Positions 41,329 through 50,535 of a stretch of DNA of 52,277 nucleotides are shown here, one piece after another; the stretch's first letter is position 1, and every line of letters starts with the position of its first letter. The DNA lies in the NCBI RefSeq assembly GCF_009765975.1, contig NZ_LMUJ01000111.1, positions 108,096 through 160,372 on the forward strand. The letters are read 5' to 3'. The translations under genes were made by a program, and so were the position numbers. The notes below the pieces were generated by a model. The model had not been told where the DNA came from, did no database searches, and saw only the letters and a list, made by a program, of their open reading frames with translations. Source of the stretch: Acidisphaera sp. S103 (GTDB lineage Bacteria; Pseudomonadota; Alphaproteobacteria; Acetobacterales; Acetobacteraceae).

Positions 41329-42483
41329 ATGACGACCACCGCCCTTCCGCGCTTCCTGGCACTCTACGGACTCTTGTTCGCGGCCTTCGGCGTGGCCTCC
41401 CCATTCTTCGCCGCTTTCCTCGCGGAGCGTGGGTTGCACCCCGAAGCGATCGGGTTGGTATTGGCCGCCGGCACCGCGGTGCGGCTATTGGCTGGTCCCG
41501 CCGGCGGCCGGTTGGCCGATCGACTGCAGGCCCCGCGATCGGTGCTGGTCGCCTATCTGGCCGCCGCCGCATGCATCGCCTTCGGTTACCTGCCGACCGA
41601 GGGTCTGCCGCTGCTGTTGTTGGTCAGCATCGCACACGCGATAACATTGGCGCCTCTCACCCCCATCGCCGATGCTCTGACGCTGGACGCCGCGGGCCTG
41701 GGGCGGCGCTTCGAATATGGCTGGGTCAGAGGCGCCGGTTCAGCCGCTTTCATCCTGGGCACATTGCTGTCCGGGCAGATCGTCGCCCGTTCCGGCCTGT
41801 CCGCGATCATTTGGCTCAATGGAACGCTGCTTGGCCTTGCCGCGTGCTGTGCCCGAGCGTTGCCGGACGGCTTGCGGCGGGCCGCGATCACAACGCGGGA
41901 GCGAACCGAACCATTGGGCGCGCTCTTCAAAATTCCATCCTTTCGCCGGTTGATGGCGGTGGCGGCGCTGATTCAGGGCAGTCACGCCCTGCACGACGGT
42001 TTCGTGGTCCTCCACTGGCGCAGTTTGGGAATTGCCGACGGCACGATTGGTATCCTGTGGTCGGAATCGGTCGCGTCGGAGGTCATCGTCTTCCTGTTCC
42101 TCGGACGTTGGCTGCTGGCCAAACTGGGGCCGGCCGGTGCCTGCATGCTGGCCGCGGCGGGCGGCGTGGTGCGCTGGATTTTGCTGGCGGAGACAACCTC
42201 TGTCGCCGCCTCCGCCTTGGCTGAACCGCTGCACGGGCTGACGTTCGCGCTGCAGCATCTGGCGTGCATGCGGCTGATCGGCGCGGTGGTCCCGCCCGGC
42301 CTAACAGCCACGGCCCAGGCATTCTACGGCACGGTCGCGGTCGGGGTAGCGTCCGCGGTCCTGACCCTGGGATCAGGACCGCTTTATGCCCGGTGGGGCG
42401 CTGGCGGGTTCTGGGTCATGTCGGCGCTGTGTGCGCTGGCCATGCCTGTGGCGTGGGGGTTGCGAAGAAACGCCGAGGCATAG
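41329..42483 (+). CDS. MFS transporter, 3-phenylpropionate permease (HcaT)-like
   Basis: This 384-residue inner-membrane transporter has about 12 helices. It begins LALYGLLFAAFGVASPFFAAFLAERGL and includes LADRLQAPRSVLVAYL (the MFS loop after helix 2), FEYGWVRGAGSAAFILG and VLHWRSLGIADGTIGILWS, which are typical of the HcaT/MFS_1-like subfamily. It lies 36 bases after the VOC gene. Its TAG stop is formed by the first bases of repeat copy 2. The substrate is not assigned. Confidence 0.88.
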   Translation: MTTTALPRFLALYGLLFAAFGVASPFFAAFLAERGLHPEAIGLVLAAGTAVRLLAGPAGGRLADRLQAPRSVLVAYLAAAACIAFGYLPTEGLPLLLLVSIAHAITLAPLTPIADALTLDAAGLGRRFEYGWVRGAGSAAFILGTLLSGQIVARSGLSAIIWLNGTLLGLAACCARALPDGLRRAAITTRERTEPLGALFKIPSFRRLMAVAALIQGSHALHDGFVVLHWRSLGIADGTIGILWSESVASEVIVFLFLGRWLLAKLGPAGACMLAAAGGVVRWILLAETTSVAASALAEPLHGLTFALQHLACMRLIGAVVPPGLTATAQAFYGTVAVGVASAVLTLGSGPLYARWGAGGFWVMSALCALAMPVAWGLRRNAEA

Positions 42484-42547
42484 AGCGTTTTGTTTGATCG
42501 CATGATTCACGCGCTCTGGACGTTCCGCCCAGCGCGATCATGCGCTA
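42481..42547. repeat. Dispersed double-hairpin repeat, copy 2 (one hairpin)
   Basis: This copy lacks the first palindrome but keeps the second hairpin (GCATGAT and CGCGCT at 42500-42515 pairing with AGCGCG and ATCATGC at 42531-42543). Its first TAG (42481-42483) is the stop codon of the MFS gene, and its last CTA (42545-42547) is the stop codon of the convergent carbonic anhydrase gene. Confidence 0.87.
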
Positions 42548-43087
42548 GCGCACCACCTTCAGCCCAGCCAGAAACTGCCGGGCCAGTTCGCGATACACCG
42601 TGGCGTTCCGGTCGAACCGGCTGCGTTCCTCGGCATCCATCACCCGTCGCAGTTTGGCAGGCGAACCGGTCCACATCTCGTTCGGACCGATCACCTTGCC
42701 TGGCGTCAGCAGGCCCCCGGCGGCGAGCATGCCGCCTTCCTCGATCACCGCGCCGTCCAGCACCGTCGCGCTGATGCCCACGAATGCTCGGTTTTTCAGC
42801 GTGCAGGCGTGGATCACGGCGTTGTGGCCGACGGTTACGTCATCCCCGATGAACGTCGAGAATGCCCCCGAATCGACGTGGATCACCGTTCCGTCCTGGA
42901 TGTTGGTCCGGGCGCCGATGCGGATGGCGTTCATGTCGCCGCGGACCAGGCAGTGGAACCAGATCCCGGTCTCCGATCCGATCACCACGTCGCCGATGAC
43001 CGCCGCGGTGGGGGCGATGAAGGCATCATCCGCGATCGTCGGCGTGACACCGTCCAGCGAGAAGACGCTTCCGTAACGTTCAGGCAT
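42545..43087 (-). CDS. Gamma-carbonic-anhydrase family protein
   Basis: The 180 residues form a left-handed beta-helix of hexapeptide repeats ([20 protein letters not shown]) with the three zinc-ligand histidines His70 (DGTVIHVD), His88 (VTVGHNA) and His93 (VIHACTL). A C-terminal helix ends the protein. Homologues include YrdA/PaaY; activity on CO2 or thioesters varies. Its start overlaps the argC end by eight bases, so the two form an operon. Confidence 0.92.
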   Translation of the reverse strand: MPERYGSVFSLDGVTPTIADDAFIAPTAAVIGDVVIGSETGIWFHCLVRGDMNAIRIGARTNIQDGTVIHVDSGAFSTFIGDDVTVGHNAVIHACTLKNRAFVGISATVLDGAVIEEGGMLAAGGLLTPGKVIGPNEMWTGSPAKLRRVMDAEERSRFDRNATVYRELARQFLAGLKVVR

Positions 43088-44027
43088 CCGCCAACTCGCG
43101 GTCGCCCACGCCGGTATGTAGTCCCAGCATCAAGGCGATGTTTTGCACGGCGGCGCCCGAGGCACCTTTGCCCAGGTTGTCCAACCGAGCGACCAGGACC
43201 GCCTGGCGATATTTCTCGTTGGCGTGGACGGTCAGTTCCAGGCGGTCGGTGTCGTTCAGCGCCTCAGGTTCCAGTTTCCCGTCGGCGGGGACATCCACCA
43301 CACGGACCAGGTCGCAGCCGGCGTAGCGGGCCTTCAGAACGTCAAGCAGGTCCGCGCCAGCGGGTTTTCCGGGTAGCGTGTCCAGGTGCAGCGGGACCGA
43401 GACCAGCATGCCCTTCAGGTAGTGCCCGACGGACGGCACGAAGATCGGCCGACGGGTCAGGCCGCTGTACAGTTCGGTTTCCGGGACGTGTTTGTGCTCC
43501 AGGCCCAGGCCGTAGAGTTCGAAGGCCGGGCCGTGGGTCGTCTCGTGCGCCTGGATCATTGCCTTGCCGCCGCCGGAGTAGCCGGACACGGCGTTGATGG
43601 TGATGGGGTAGTCGGTGGGGATCAGCCCGGCATCGACCAGCGGGCGGATCAGGCCGATTCCACCGGTCGGGTAGCAGCCGGGGTTGGCCACATGCTGGGC
43701 GGCGGCGATGCGTTCGGACTGGCCGGGCAGCATTTCGGCGAAACCATAGACCCAGCCGGGGGCGACGCGGTGGGCGGTGCTGGCATCCAGTACTTTCGGC
43801 GCAGCGTTGCCCAGGGACGCGGCCATGGCGGCGGATTCGCGGGCGGCGTCATCGGGCAGGCACAGGACGATCAGGTCCACCTCCGCCATGATGTCACGCC
43901 GGGCAGCGGGATCGCGACGGCGGTCGGACGGCAGGCTTTTCAGCGTGACCTGGGGCATGGCGCCCAGACGCTCACGGATGCCCAGGCCTGTGGTGCCGGA
44001 CTCGCCGTCGATAAAGACCGTTGTCAT
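43080..44027 (-). CDS. argC: N-acetyl-gamma-glutamyl-phosphate reductase (short type)
   Basis: This 315-residue enzyme makes N-acetylglutamate semialdehyde in arginine synthesis. The nucleotide-binding start is [17 protein letters not shown], and the catalytic Cys118 is in [15 protein letters not shown]. At 315 residues it is the short ArgC form found in many alphaproteobacteria. It is the first gene of a two-gene unit with the carbonic anhydrase and is divergent from L36. Confidence 0.94.
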   Translation of the reverse strand: MTTVFIDGESGTTGLGIRERLGAMPQVTLKSLPSDRRRDPAARRDIMAEVDLIVLCLPDDAARESAAMAASLGNAAPKVLDASTAHRVAPGWVYGFAEMLPGQSERIAAAQHVANPGCYPTGGIGLIRPLVDAGLIPTDYPITINAVSGYSGGGKAMIQAHETTHGPAFELYGLGLEHKHVPETELYSGLTRRPIFVPSVGHYLKGMLVSVPLHLDTLPGKPAGADLLDVLKARYAGCDLVRVVDVPADGKLEPEALNDTDRLELTVHANEKYRQAVLVARLDNLGKGASGAAVQNIALMLGLHTGVGDRELADA

Positions 44028-44181
44028 GCGTCGCGATCTCCTTTCCGGGGCGGAAATTCGCGGTATGACGGTGGAAAAGCAAGAGACCTTCGTGCGGGGC
44101 TGGTCTGTTGCGCTTGACAGGGGGGATGCAGCCCCCTACCTAGCGCGCCTTCGAGTTTGACCAGGGTAAGTAGCGCGTATC

Positions 44182-44307
44182 ATGAGAGTCCGTAACAGCC
44201 TGCGTTCCGCCAAGGTCCGCGACAAGAACTGCCGCGTGGTGCGTCGCCGCGGGCGGGTTTATGTGATCAACAAGAAGAACCCGCGGATGAAGTGCCGCCA
44301 GGGCTGA
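44182..44307 (+). CDS. rpmJ: 50S ribosomal protein L36 (YkgO-like)
   Basis: The 41 residues read [17 protein letters not shown] through [19 protein letters not shown] and match the alphaproteobacterial L36. It has Cys17 and Cys37 but lacks the full zinc-ribbon set (CxxC...C...H). It is too short for common ORF cut-offs. The ATG at 44182 and TGA at 44305-44307 are clear. Confidence 0.96.
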   Translation: MRVRNSLRSAKVRDKNCRVVRRRGRVYVINKKNPRMKCRQG

Positions 44308-44323
44308 TTGGCGTTACCCGCGT

Positions 44324-45430
44324 TCAGGCGTTGCGCCTCAATCGGTTGGTCAGTCTGCGCTCGAATCCGGCGTTGATCGCCAGCGCGCACAGTTGCGCCG
44401 CGACCAGCGCGGTCACGACATAAACGAGGCCGCTGGTTTCCGTGCGCGTGCCGATACGAGCGCCCAGCAGCGTGAAGCCGCGCATCACGAACGGGTGGAA
44501 CAGATACATCGCATAGGATGCGTCCCCCAGGCGGATCAGTCCGTGCTCCACGGGGCCGATGCGTCCGGGGCGCCGACCGGATACCGCCGCGGCGACCAAT
44601 AGGGCGCCCGGCAGACCAAACGACCCGATGCGCCATGCGTCGACCTGCTGGTGCAGCCAGGCGATGGCCACCCCGACCAGTACGATCCGAACCCATCCCG
44701 GAAGGGTCAATCCCCTGGCGACGGCCAGCGCGAGACCCATGCCCAGGATGAATTCCAGGACGATCGGGTCGGACCAGTAACGCAACGGAACCGACGTCGG
44801 ACCGACGATCCGGCCGATCGTTACCAGCAGGCACAGCAGGGCCGCGCAGGCCGTCACCGCGCGTGTCCGGGGCAGCAGCAGGAACGGTGTCATCACGAGG
44901 TAAAAGAACATCTCGTAGTTCAGCGTCCAGCCAAGACCGAGCGCGGGTTCGACGAGGCCGTCGGGTCGGGCCCAGGGGATGAAGAGGTAACTGGCGAGCA
45001 CGTAGGCGCTTCCGCCGGTCTCGCCGTGGATCGCCGACCGCTGCAGCAGCGTCGTCGCCAGGAACAGGGTCGTCAGCACCCAATAGAGCGGCACGATCCG
45101 GGTGAGCCGCCGATAGAGGAACCGCACGCTGCCCCCGGGCTGGGCGAACAGGTTGGTGGAGGCGTGGACGATGACAAAGCCGGAGATGACGAAGAACACA
45201 TCGACGCCGGCCGCCCATGGCAGAAATGCGGAAATCTTTGCGATGAGGCCGGCCGGATCACGTCCGGCGGTCATGGCGTCGTTCCCGATATGGACGAAGG
45301 CGACGGCCGCGGCGGCAACCGCACGCAGGGCCTGAACCCAGGGGAAAAGCTGGGGGCGCGGCCGTTGGGGTATTGAACCGGTCTGTCCGGGTGCTGTGCA
45401 AGCCGGGACCGGCTGGTTCGTCGCGAGCAT
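44324..45430 (-). CDS. Acyltransferase 3 (OafA/YrhL) family membrane protein
   Basis: This 368-residue integral membrane protein has about ten helices. It begins with FPWVQALRAVAAAAVAFVHIGND (the His near residue 43 is the likely catalytic base) and has AGVDVFFVISGFVIVHA. The family acetylates or acylates surface polysaccharides, LPS or small molecules. It is convergent with L36 and divergent from a glycosyltransferase, which suggests a surface-glycan role. Confidence 0.9.
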   Translation of the reverse strand: MLATNQPVPACTAPGQTGSIPQRPRPQLFPWVQALRAVAAAAVAFVHIGNDAMTAGRDPAGLIAKISAFLPWAAGVDVFFVISGFVIVHASTNLFAQPGGSVRFLYRRLTRIVPLYWVLTTLFLATTLLQRSAIHGETGGSAYVLASYLFIPWARPDGLVEPALGLGWTLNYEMFFYLVMTPFLLLPRTRAVTACAALLCLLVTIGRIVGPTSVPLRYWSDPIVLEFILGMGLALAVARGLTLPGWVRIVLVGVAIAWLHQQVDAWRIGSFGLPGALLVAAAVSGRRPGRIGPVEHGLIRLGDASYAMYLFHPFVMRGFTLLGARIGTRTETSGLVYVVTALVAAQLCALAINAGFERRLTNRLRRNA

Positions 45431-45598
45431 TCAGATCGTCATCCCCAAGTCATGCGTGTCCGGCTGTATATCGGCTTTTCACACCGCGCGAAGGCGCGGA
45501 CGCCGTGCGGCGGTTGAAAACCTTGTTCGGGCTGGTCTCGCAGTCTATGTCCGGGTCACTATTTTACCGGAAAATCCAATGACTTCGTTTGATGCCGC

Positions 45599-46759
45599 AT
45601 GAACCCCACTGACAATCAGGATGGCGGCCGTGAGACCATCCTGGTCTATCGGGATCGCATCGTCCCCCCGTCGGAACTGCATTTTCTGCGGCGGCTTTAC
45701 GTCGGCTTCGAGCGTCTCAACCCGCTTTGGGTCGGGCGTTCACGCGACTCCGGGCTGGCCGATCTTGGCGGCGAAGCGGTGTTTCTGGGGCGCGAAGGGG
45801 TCTTGGGCGGGGTCGACCGCGAACTGTTCAAGCATCTTGGCGTGCTGCCGCCCGTTCCCGACTTGCGCAGCCGCAGTCCGAAGCTGGTCCATGCCCATTT
45901 CGGGCGCGGCGGGGCGCTGGCATTGCCGATCGCGCGCGCGCTGAAGCTGCCGCTGGTGGTGAGTTTCTATGGCGCCGACGCGACGAAGGACAAGCAGTAC
46001 CGGAAGCGGTTTCCGCCGAGTGTTTTCCAGCGCCGGTTGCAGGCTTTGAAGGACGAAGCGGCGCTGTTCCTGTGCGTTTCGGGCTTCATCAAGGCACAAT
46101 TGATCACTCGCGGGTTTCCGCCTGAAAAGCTGTTGGTGCAGCACTCCGGGGTCAATATCGACAAGGAATACGGCATGGATGACCCCGCCTCGGGCGGTTA
46201 CGTTATGTTCGCCGGCCGGTTCGTCGAAAAGAAGGGGATTCCATCGCTGATCGAGGCGGTGCGGCGCCTGGAAGCCGAGGGTCCGACCCTGCGGCTTGTG
46301 CTGGTCGGCGACGGTCCGATGGAGGCGGAACTGCGTGGCGCGGCGGCTGCGTTGCGGCATGTCGAATTCCGGGGATGGATGCCCAACGACGAATTGCGCC
46401 GCTGGATGCGTGGCGCGCTGGCGCTGTGCGTTCCCAGCCAGCGGGCGTCGGATGGCGACGCCGAGGGACTGCCGACCGTGGTGATTGAGGCGATGGCCGC
46501 GGGCACCCCGGTCATCGGGTCCCGCCATGCCGGTATCGGCGAGGCGGTCGAGGATGGGCACACCGGCTTCCTGATCCCCGAACAGGATCCCGAGGCACTG
46601 GCGGCTGCGCTGCGGCGGCTGATCGATGAGCCGGGATTGCGCCACCAACTGGGTGAAAATGCCCGGCAGGCGGCCGTCACGCATTTCGACATGGTGGCGC
46701 AGTCGCGGCGGTTGGAAGAAAGATTGCTCGGCGTCATGGCGGCGGCGGGCCGGGGTTAG
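45599..46759 (+). CDS. Glycosyltransferase family 4 protein
   Basis: The 386 residues show the GT-B fold: a GT4 N-terminal half with LVHAHFGRGGALALPIARAL, and a C-terminal half with VMFAGRFVEKKGIPSLIEAV, and the nucleotide-sugar EAMAAGTPVIGSRHAGI (Glu-x7-Glu) around residues 288-310. It adds a sugar to a surface glycan or lipid. The TAG stop is the start of a perfect palindrome. Next to it are an acyltransferase and a sugar epimerase, so a small surface-polysaccharide locus is plausible. Confidence 0.92.
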   Translation: MNPTDNQDGGRETILVYRDRIVPPSELHFLRRLYVGFERLNPLWVGRSRDSGLADLGGEAVFLGREGVLGGVDRELFKHLGVLPPVPDLRSRSPKLVHAHFGRGGALALPIARALKLPLVVSFYGADATKDKQYRKRFPPSVFQRRLQALKDEAALFLCVSGFIKAQLITRGFPPEKLLVQHSGVNIDKEYGMDDPASGGYVMFAGRFVEKKGIPSLIEAVRRLEAEGPTLRLVLVGDGPMEAELRGAAAALRHVEFRGWMPNDELRRWMRGALALCVPSQRASDGDAEGLPTVVIEAMAAGTPVIGSRHAGIGEAVEDGHTGFLIPEQDPEALAAALRRLIDEPGLRHQLGENARQAAVTHFDMVAQSRRLEERLLGVMAAAGRG

Positions 46760-46854
46760 AGCGCGCTGACTGTGAACAGTCAGCGCGCTCTAACTCTTGT
46801 TTGATCGCGTGATTCACGCCCTGTTGGCGTTCCGCCCAGGGCGACCACGCTCTA
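46756..46854. repeat. Dispersed double-hairpin repeat, copy 3
   Basis: The first hairpin is a perfect 18-bp stem with a two-base centre (46756-46773 and 46776-46793). The second pairs GCGTGAT and CGCCCT (46807-46822) with AGGGCG and ACCACGC (46838-46850). Relative to copies 1 and 2, two stem positions have changed on both sides. The glycosyltransferase stop codon (46757-46759) is the start of the element. Confidence 0.87.
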
Positions 46855-46868
46855 ATCTGGCGTTTTGG

Positions 46869-47822
46869 TTATTGGGGCGGGATTTTAACCGTCGGCAGGG
46901 TCTTTTTAGCCCACTCGATCGTCCGTTCCAGGCCGGTCTCGAACGGTGTGTTCGGTACCCATCCCAGGGTTTGCGCGGCCCGATCGATGGCGACCACGGA
47001 AACCGGAACGTCGAGCGGGCGGCCCGGCTTCCATTCCAGTCTCAGCGTCTTACCCATCTGCCGTTCGATCGCGGTGATGATGTCACGCAGGCTGCGGCCT
47101 CGGCCGCCGCCGATATTGAACACCCGTTCGCTGCCTTGATCGGTGGCCGCGGCCACCAGGGCATCCACGACATCCTCGACGAAGACGAAATCTCGCACCA
47201 CCGTTCCGTCGCCCCAGATTTCCACTGGCTGATCCCGCAGCGCCCGAGCGATCAGGGCTGCGATGACGCCTTGGTTTTTGAGTGCGATCTGGAAGGGTCC
47301 AAACGGATTGGTGATGCGCAGCACGCGAAAATCGAGACCGTGCAGGTGCTGGAACAGCGCCAGGTATTTCTCGATCGCCAGTTTGCTGATGCCGTACGCG
47401 CAGATCGGGTCCGTCGGCGCGGTTTCCGGGGTGGGGATTTGCTGGGCCCGGCCGTAGACCGTGCCGCCCGAGGATGCGAAGACGACCCGCTTCACGCCGG
47501 ATCGGCGGCAATGGTCCAGCAAGGCGAGGGTGGGAATGACGTTGTTCTGGACGTCTGCGGCCATATCCAGGTCGGCCGCCTGCGGCATCGTCGCATGCAC
47601 CAGGTGGAACACCACGTCGCAGGACTCGATCGCCGCCTCGACCGACGCCGTGTCGGTAAAGTTTCCCTGGCACCATTCCACGCCGTCGAGTTCGGCCGGA
47701 AACAGCCGGCGGCGGCCGAATGCTCGGACGCGATACCCGGACGCGGCCAGACGACGGCAGAGATTCGTGCCAATGAACCCGCCGCCGCCAAACACGACGC
47801 AGGAGGGCTTTTGAGCGGCCAT
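46869..47822 (-). CDS. NAD-dependent sugar epimerase/dehydratase (GalE-like)
   Basis: This 317-residue short-chain dehydrogenase-type protein has the NAD motif VVFGGGGFIGTNLCRRLAAS, the catalytic Tyr143-x3-Lys147 (CAYGISKLAIEKY), Ser in FASSGGTVYG, and VFNIGGGRGRSLRDI. It epimerises or modifies a nucleotide sugar, probably UDP-glucose or UDP-glucuronate, feeding the neighbouring glycosyltransferase. The start at 47822 (MAAQKPSCV) is chosen over 47963, which would run into the next gene. Confidence 0.92.
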   Translation of the reverse strand: MAAQKPSCVVFGGGGFIGTNLCRRLAASGYRVRAFGRRRLFPAELDGVEWCQGNFTDTASVEAAIESCDVVFHLVHATMPQAADLDMAADVQNNVIPTLALLDHCRRSGVKRVVFASSGGTVYGRAQQIPTPETAPTDPICAYGISKLAIEKYLALFQHLHGLDFRVLRITNPFGPFQIALKNQGVIAALIARALRDQPVEIWGDGTVVRDFVFVEDVVDALVAAATDQGSERVFNIGGGRGRSLRDIITAIERQMGKTLRLEWKPGRPLDVPVSVVAIDRAAQTLGWVPNTPFETGLERTIEWAKKTLPTVKIPPQ

Positions 47823-47961
47823 TGGGCCCTCCAGATGAATGGGCCGAAGATGGTCCGCCGGGTTGGATGATGCAAGGGGATCAAGGCGGGGCCGGTCCGT
47901 TGGTTCGGTCGTTGTCGTGATGGCTTGCATCCGGTTTGCGGGCGTGTGACAGGTCCGCTCC

Positions 47962-48972
47962 ATGTTGAAAAGAATATTGGGAAGCGTCCTGCTGGCCGGA
48001 TTGCTTTTGGCGTCCGCAGCGCAGGCAAATGAACCGCTGCGGCTTGGGCTGCTGCATACATTGTCGCCGGCGCCATTCTACATCGCGCAGGAACGTGGCT
48101 ACTTCAAGGACGAGGGGATCGACCTGACGTTCCGCTTCTTCCAGGCAGCCCAGCCGATCGCGGCGGCGGCGGTGGCCGGTGATATCGATGTGGGTGTGAC
48201 CGCGCTGACCGGCGGATTCTTCAACCTGGCGGAAAAGGGCACGTTGAAGGTCATCGGCGGCGCGATGCACGAGGAAAAGGGCTACGAGGGGTCGGCCATC
48301 CTGGTCTCGAACAAGGCATTCGATGCCGGCCTGACCAGTATCGACAAGCTGCCGGGCCACAGTCTTGCGATCACGCAATATGGTTCGTCGTTTCACTACA
48401 TCATGGGGCGGATCGCCGAGGAGCACGGCTTCGACCTGAAATCGATCACCCTGCGGCCGGTGCAGCAGATCGCCAACATGGTGGCGGCGGTGACGTCGGA
48501 CCAGGTGGATGCGACGATCGCTATCGCCTCGGTCGCCAAACCGCTGGCGGCGTCAGGGCAGGTGCATATCCTGGGCTGGGTGGGCGATGTCGTGCCCTAC
48601 CAGCTGACCGCGGTGTTCACGACGCCGGCGATGATCGCGAACAAGCCCGATCTGTTGAAGCACTTCGCGGCGGCGTACCAGCGTGGTGTGGCGGATTACC
48701 GGGACGCGTTCCTGCGGCTGGATGCGGCCGGGCATCCCGTAGTGGACGCGAAGACCGACGCCGCTGTCGCGCTGCTGACAAAATACGTCTTCACCGGCGA
48801 TCCGGACGCCAGGCGGAAGATCCTGAGTGGCGTCGGATTTTACGACGCCGGTGGTGCGCTGGATGTGAAGGACGTGGAGAATCAGGTGCGCTGGTTCAAG
48901 GCGCAGGGGCTGGTCAAGGGCGATATGGACCCCGCCGTGATGCTCGACACCCATTTCCTGCCCACGCGATGA
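47962..48972 (+). CDS. ABC transporter substrate-binding protein, NMT1/THI5-like (nitrate/sulfonate/taurine type)
   Basis: These 336 residues have a signal peptide (hydrophobic 6-22, cleavage near QA-NEP) and a type II binding-protein fold with GLLHTLSPAPFYIAQERGYF and ITQYGSSFHYIMGRIAEEHGF. It would capture a nitrate-, sulfonate- or pyrimidine-precursor-like ligand in the periplasm. The stop overlaps the start of the ATPase gene (ATGA). The ligand is not assigned. Confidence 0.92.
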   Translation: MLKRILGSVLLAGLLLASAAQANEPLRLGLLHTLSPAPFYIAQERGYFKDEGIDLTFRFFQAAQPIAAAAVAGDIDVGVTALTGGFFNLAEKGTLKVIGGAMHEEKGYEGSAILVSNKAFDAGLTSIDKLPGHSLAITQYGSSFHYIMGRIAEEHGFDLKSITLRPVQQIANMVAAVTSDQVDATIAIASVAKPLAASGQVHILGWVGDVVPYQLTAVFTTPAMIANKPDLLKHFAAAYQRGVADYRDAFLRLDAAGHPVVDAKTDAAVALLTKYVFTGDPDARRKILSGVGFYDAGGALDVKDVENQVRWFKAQGLVKGDMDPAVMLDTHFLPTR

Positions 48973-49751
48973 CGGAGGGCCTGCGCCTGACGGTGGATGG
49001 CGTCGGTCACCACTACGGCGGGCTGCAAGTGCTGCGCGGCATCTCGCTGACCGCCGAACCGGGTCAGGTGATGGTGCTGGTCGGCCCTTCGGGTTGCGGC
49101 AAGTCGACGCTGCTGGGGATCATGGGCGGGATGCTGGCGCCATCCGAGGGCGTGGTGCGCTGCGCCGGGGACGTGCCGGCGGATTGCCTGAACCCGCTGA
49201 CCTACGTGTTCCAGGATTTTTCCCTGCTGCCGTGGCGGACGGTTGCCGGGAACGTGGCGCTGGTGCTGGAGGATCGCCTGAACCGCACCGACTGTTCGGC
49301 GCGGGTGGCCGAGGTACTGGCACTGACCGGTCTGACAGACTTCGCCGGGGCGTGGCCCAGGCAGTTGTCAGGTGGCATGCGGCAGCGTGTGGGGATTGCC
49401 CGTGCCCTGGCGGTGCATCCCGCGTGTCTGCTGCTGGATGAGCCGCTGTCGGCGTTGGATGCGCAGACCCGCGACCTGTTGTTGGACGAATTCTCCACGC
49501 TGATCACCCAGGCGGGGACGACGACGATCTACGTCACCCATAACCTGGCCGAGGCGGTGCGGCTGGGGCATCAGATCGTCGTGCTGTCCCGCCGGCCTGG
49601 CGAGGTCCGCGACGTGCTGCGCGTGGACCGGCCGTTGGCGGAGCGAAGTGCCGCCGATCCGGATCTTGTGGCGCTGGAGCAGCGGCTGTGGCGCATGATC
49701 CGTGACGATGCGGCGGTGGCGGAGCGGGAGCGGATCGATGTCGCGTCTTGA
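48969..49751 (+). CDS. ABC transporter ATP-binding protein (SsuB/TauB/NrtD-type)
   Basis: This 260-residue ATPase has all motifs: Walker A GPSGCGKST near residue 40, Q-loop VFQDFSLLPWRTV, signature LSGGMRQR, Walker B CLLLDEPLSALD, and the switch histidine in TIYVTHNLAEAVRLG. It energises import with the adjacent permease. Its start overlaps the binding-protein gene and its end overlaps the permease gene, so all three are co-translated. Confidence 0.95.
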   Translation: MTEGLRLTVDGVGHHYGGLQVLRGISLTAEPGQVMVLVGPSGCGKSTLLGIMGGMLAPSEGVVRCAGDVPADCLNPLTYVFQDFSLLPWRTVAGNVALVLEDRLNRTDCSARVAEVLALTGLTDFAGAWPRQLSGGMRQRVGIARALAVHPACLLLDEPLSALDAQTRDLLLDEFSTLITQAGTTTIYVTHNLAEAVRLGHQIVVLSRRPGEVRDVLRVDRPLAERSAADPDLVALEQRLWRMIRDDAAVAERERIDVAS

Positions 49752-50532
49752 TGGCCCTGTGGCGTTCCGTGGGGGCGGGTTTGCCCCTCGCGATAGAGCG
49801 TGGGCGGCGGTGGCGACGCTGGTCGGGGTCGTGGTGCTGTGGCAGGCGGGCGCTTCGGCCGGGGTAATCCCGACGCTGTTCCTGCCCGCGCCGATCTCCA
49901 TTGCTCGGGCGTTATGGTCTCTGACCGTCAGTGGCGAGCTGTGGAAGAACCTTTCGGTGTCGCTGATGCGGCTGGCGGTGGGGTGGATTGTCGGCACGGT
50001 GTTCGGCATTGGCCTGGGATTGGCGGTGGGGCTGTGGTCGGCGATGCGCTCGCCCGGCATGGCGATCGTGTCGGCGCTGTTTCCGATCCCGAAGATTGCG
50101 CTGGTGCCGCTGTTCATCATCTGGTTTGGGATCGGCGAGGGGTCCAAGCTGGCGACGCTGGCATTTGGCGTGTTCTTTCCGACGGTGATCGCGACGGCGG
50201 GCGGGGTGGACAATGTGCCTCGTGGGTTAATCCGGATGGGACAGAGCTTCGGGCTGTCGCATGCGGCGATCATCCGCAAGATCGTGCTGCCGGCGGCGCT
50301 GCCGGCGATCCTGAGTGGATTCCGCGTCACTGTCTCGATCGCCATCGTGCTGCTGGTGGCGGCGGAAATGATCGGCGCGGAGCGGGGGATCGGCGCGTTC
50401 GTGCTGTCCGCGGGGAACCTTTACGACACCGACAATCTGCTGGCGGGGATTGTGGTGCTGTCGGTGCTGGGACTGGTTGTGTCCTGGACGATCGGGCGGC
50501 TGGAGCGGATTTTCCTGAAGTGGCGGGCGTGA
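49738..50532 (+). CDS. ABC transporter permease (SsuC/TauC/NrtB-type)
   Basis: This 264-residue inner-membrane protein has about six helices and the binding-protein-dependent permease signature in GVDNVPRGLIRMGQSFGLSHAAIIRKIVLP. The ATG at 49738 is preceded by GGGAGCGGATCG; a longer frame from 49702 overlaps more of the ATPase gene. Its stop lies three bases from the stop of the convergent peptide-binding gene. Confidence 0.93.
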   Translation: MSRLDGPVAFRGGGFAPRDRAWAAVATLVGVVVLWQAGASAGVIPTLFLPAPISIARALWSLTVSGELWKNLSVSLMRLAVGWIVGTVFGIGLGLAVGLWSAMRSPGMAIVSALFPIPKIALVPLFIIWFGIGEGSKLATLAFGVFFPTVIATAGGVDNVPRGLIRMGQSFGLSHAAIIRKIVLPAALPAILSGFRVTVSIAIVLLVAAEMIGAERGIGAFVLSAGNLYDTDNLLAGIVVLSVLGLVVSWTIGRLERIFLKWRA

Positions 50533-50535
50533 TGG

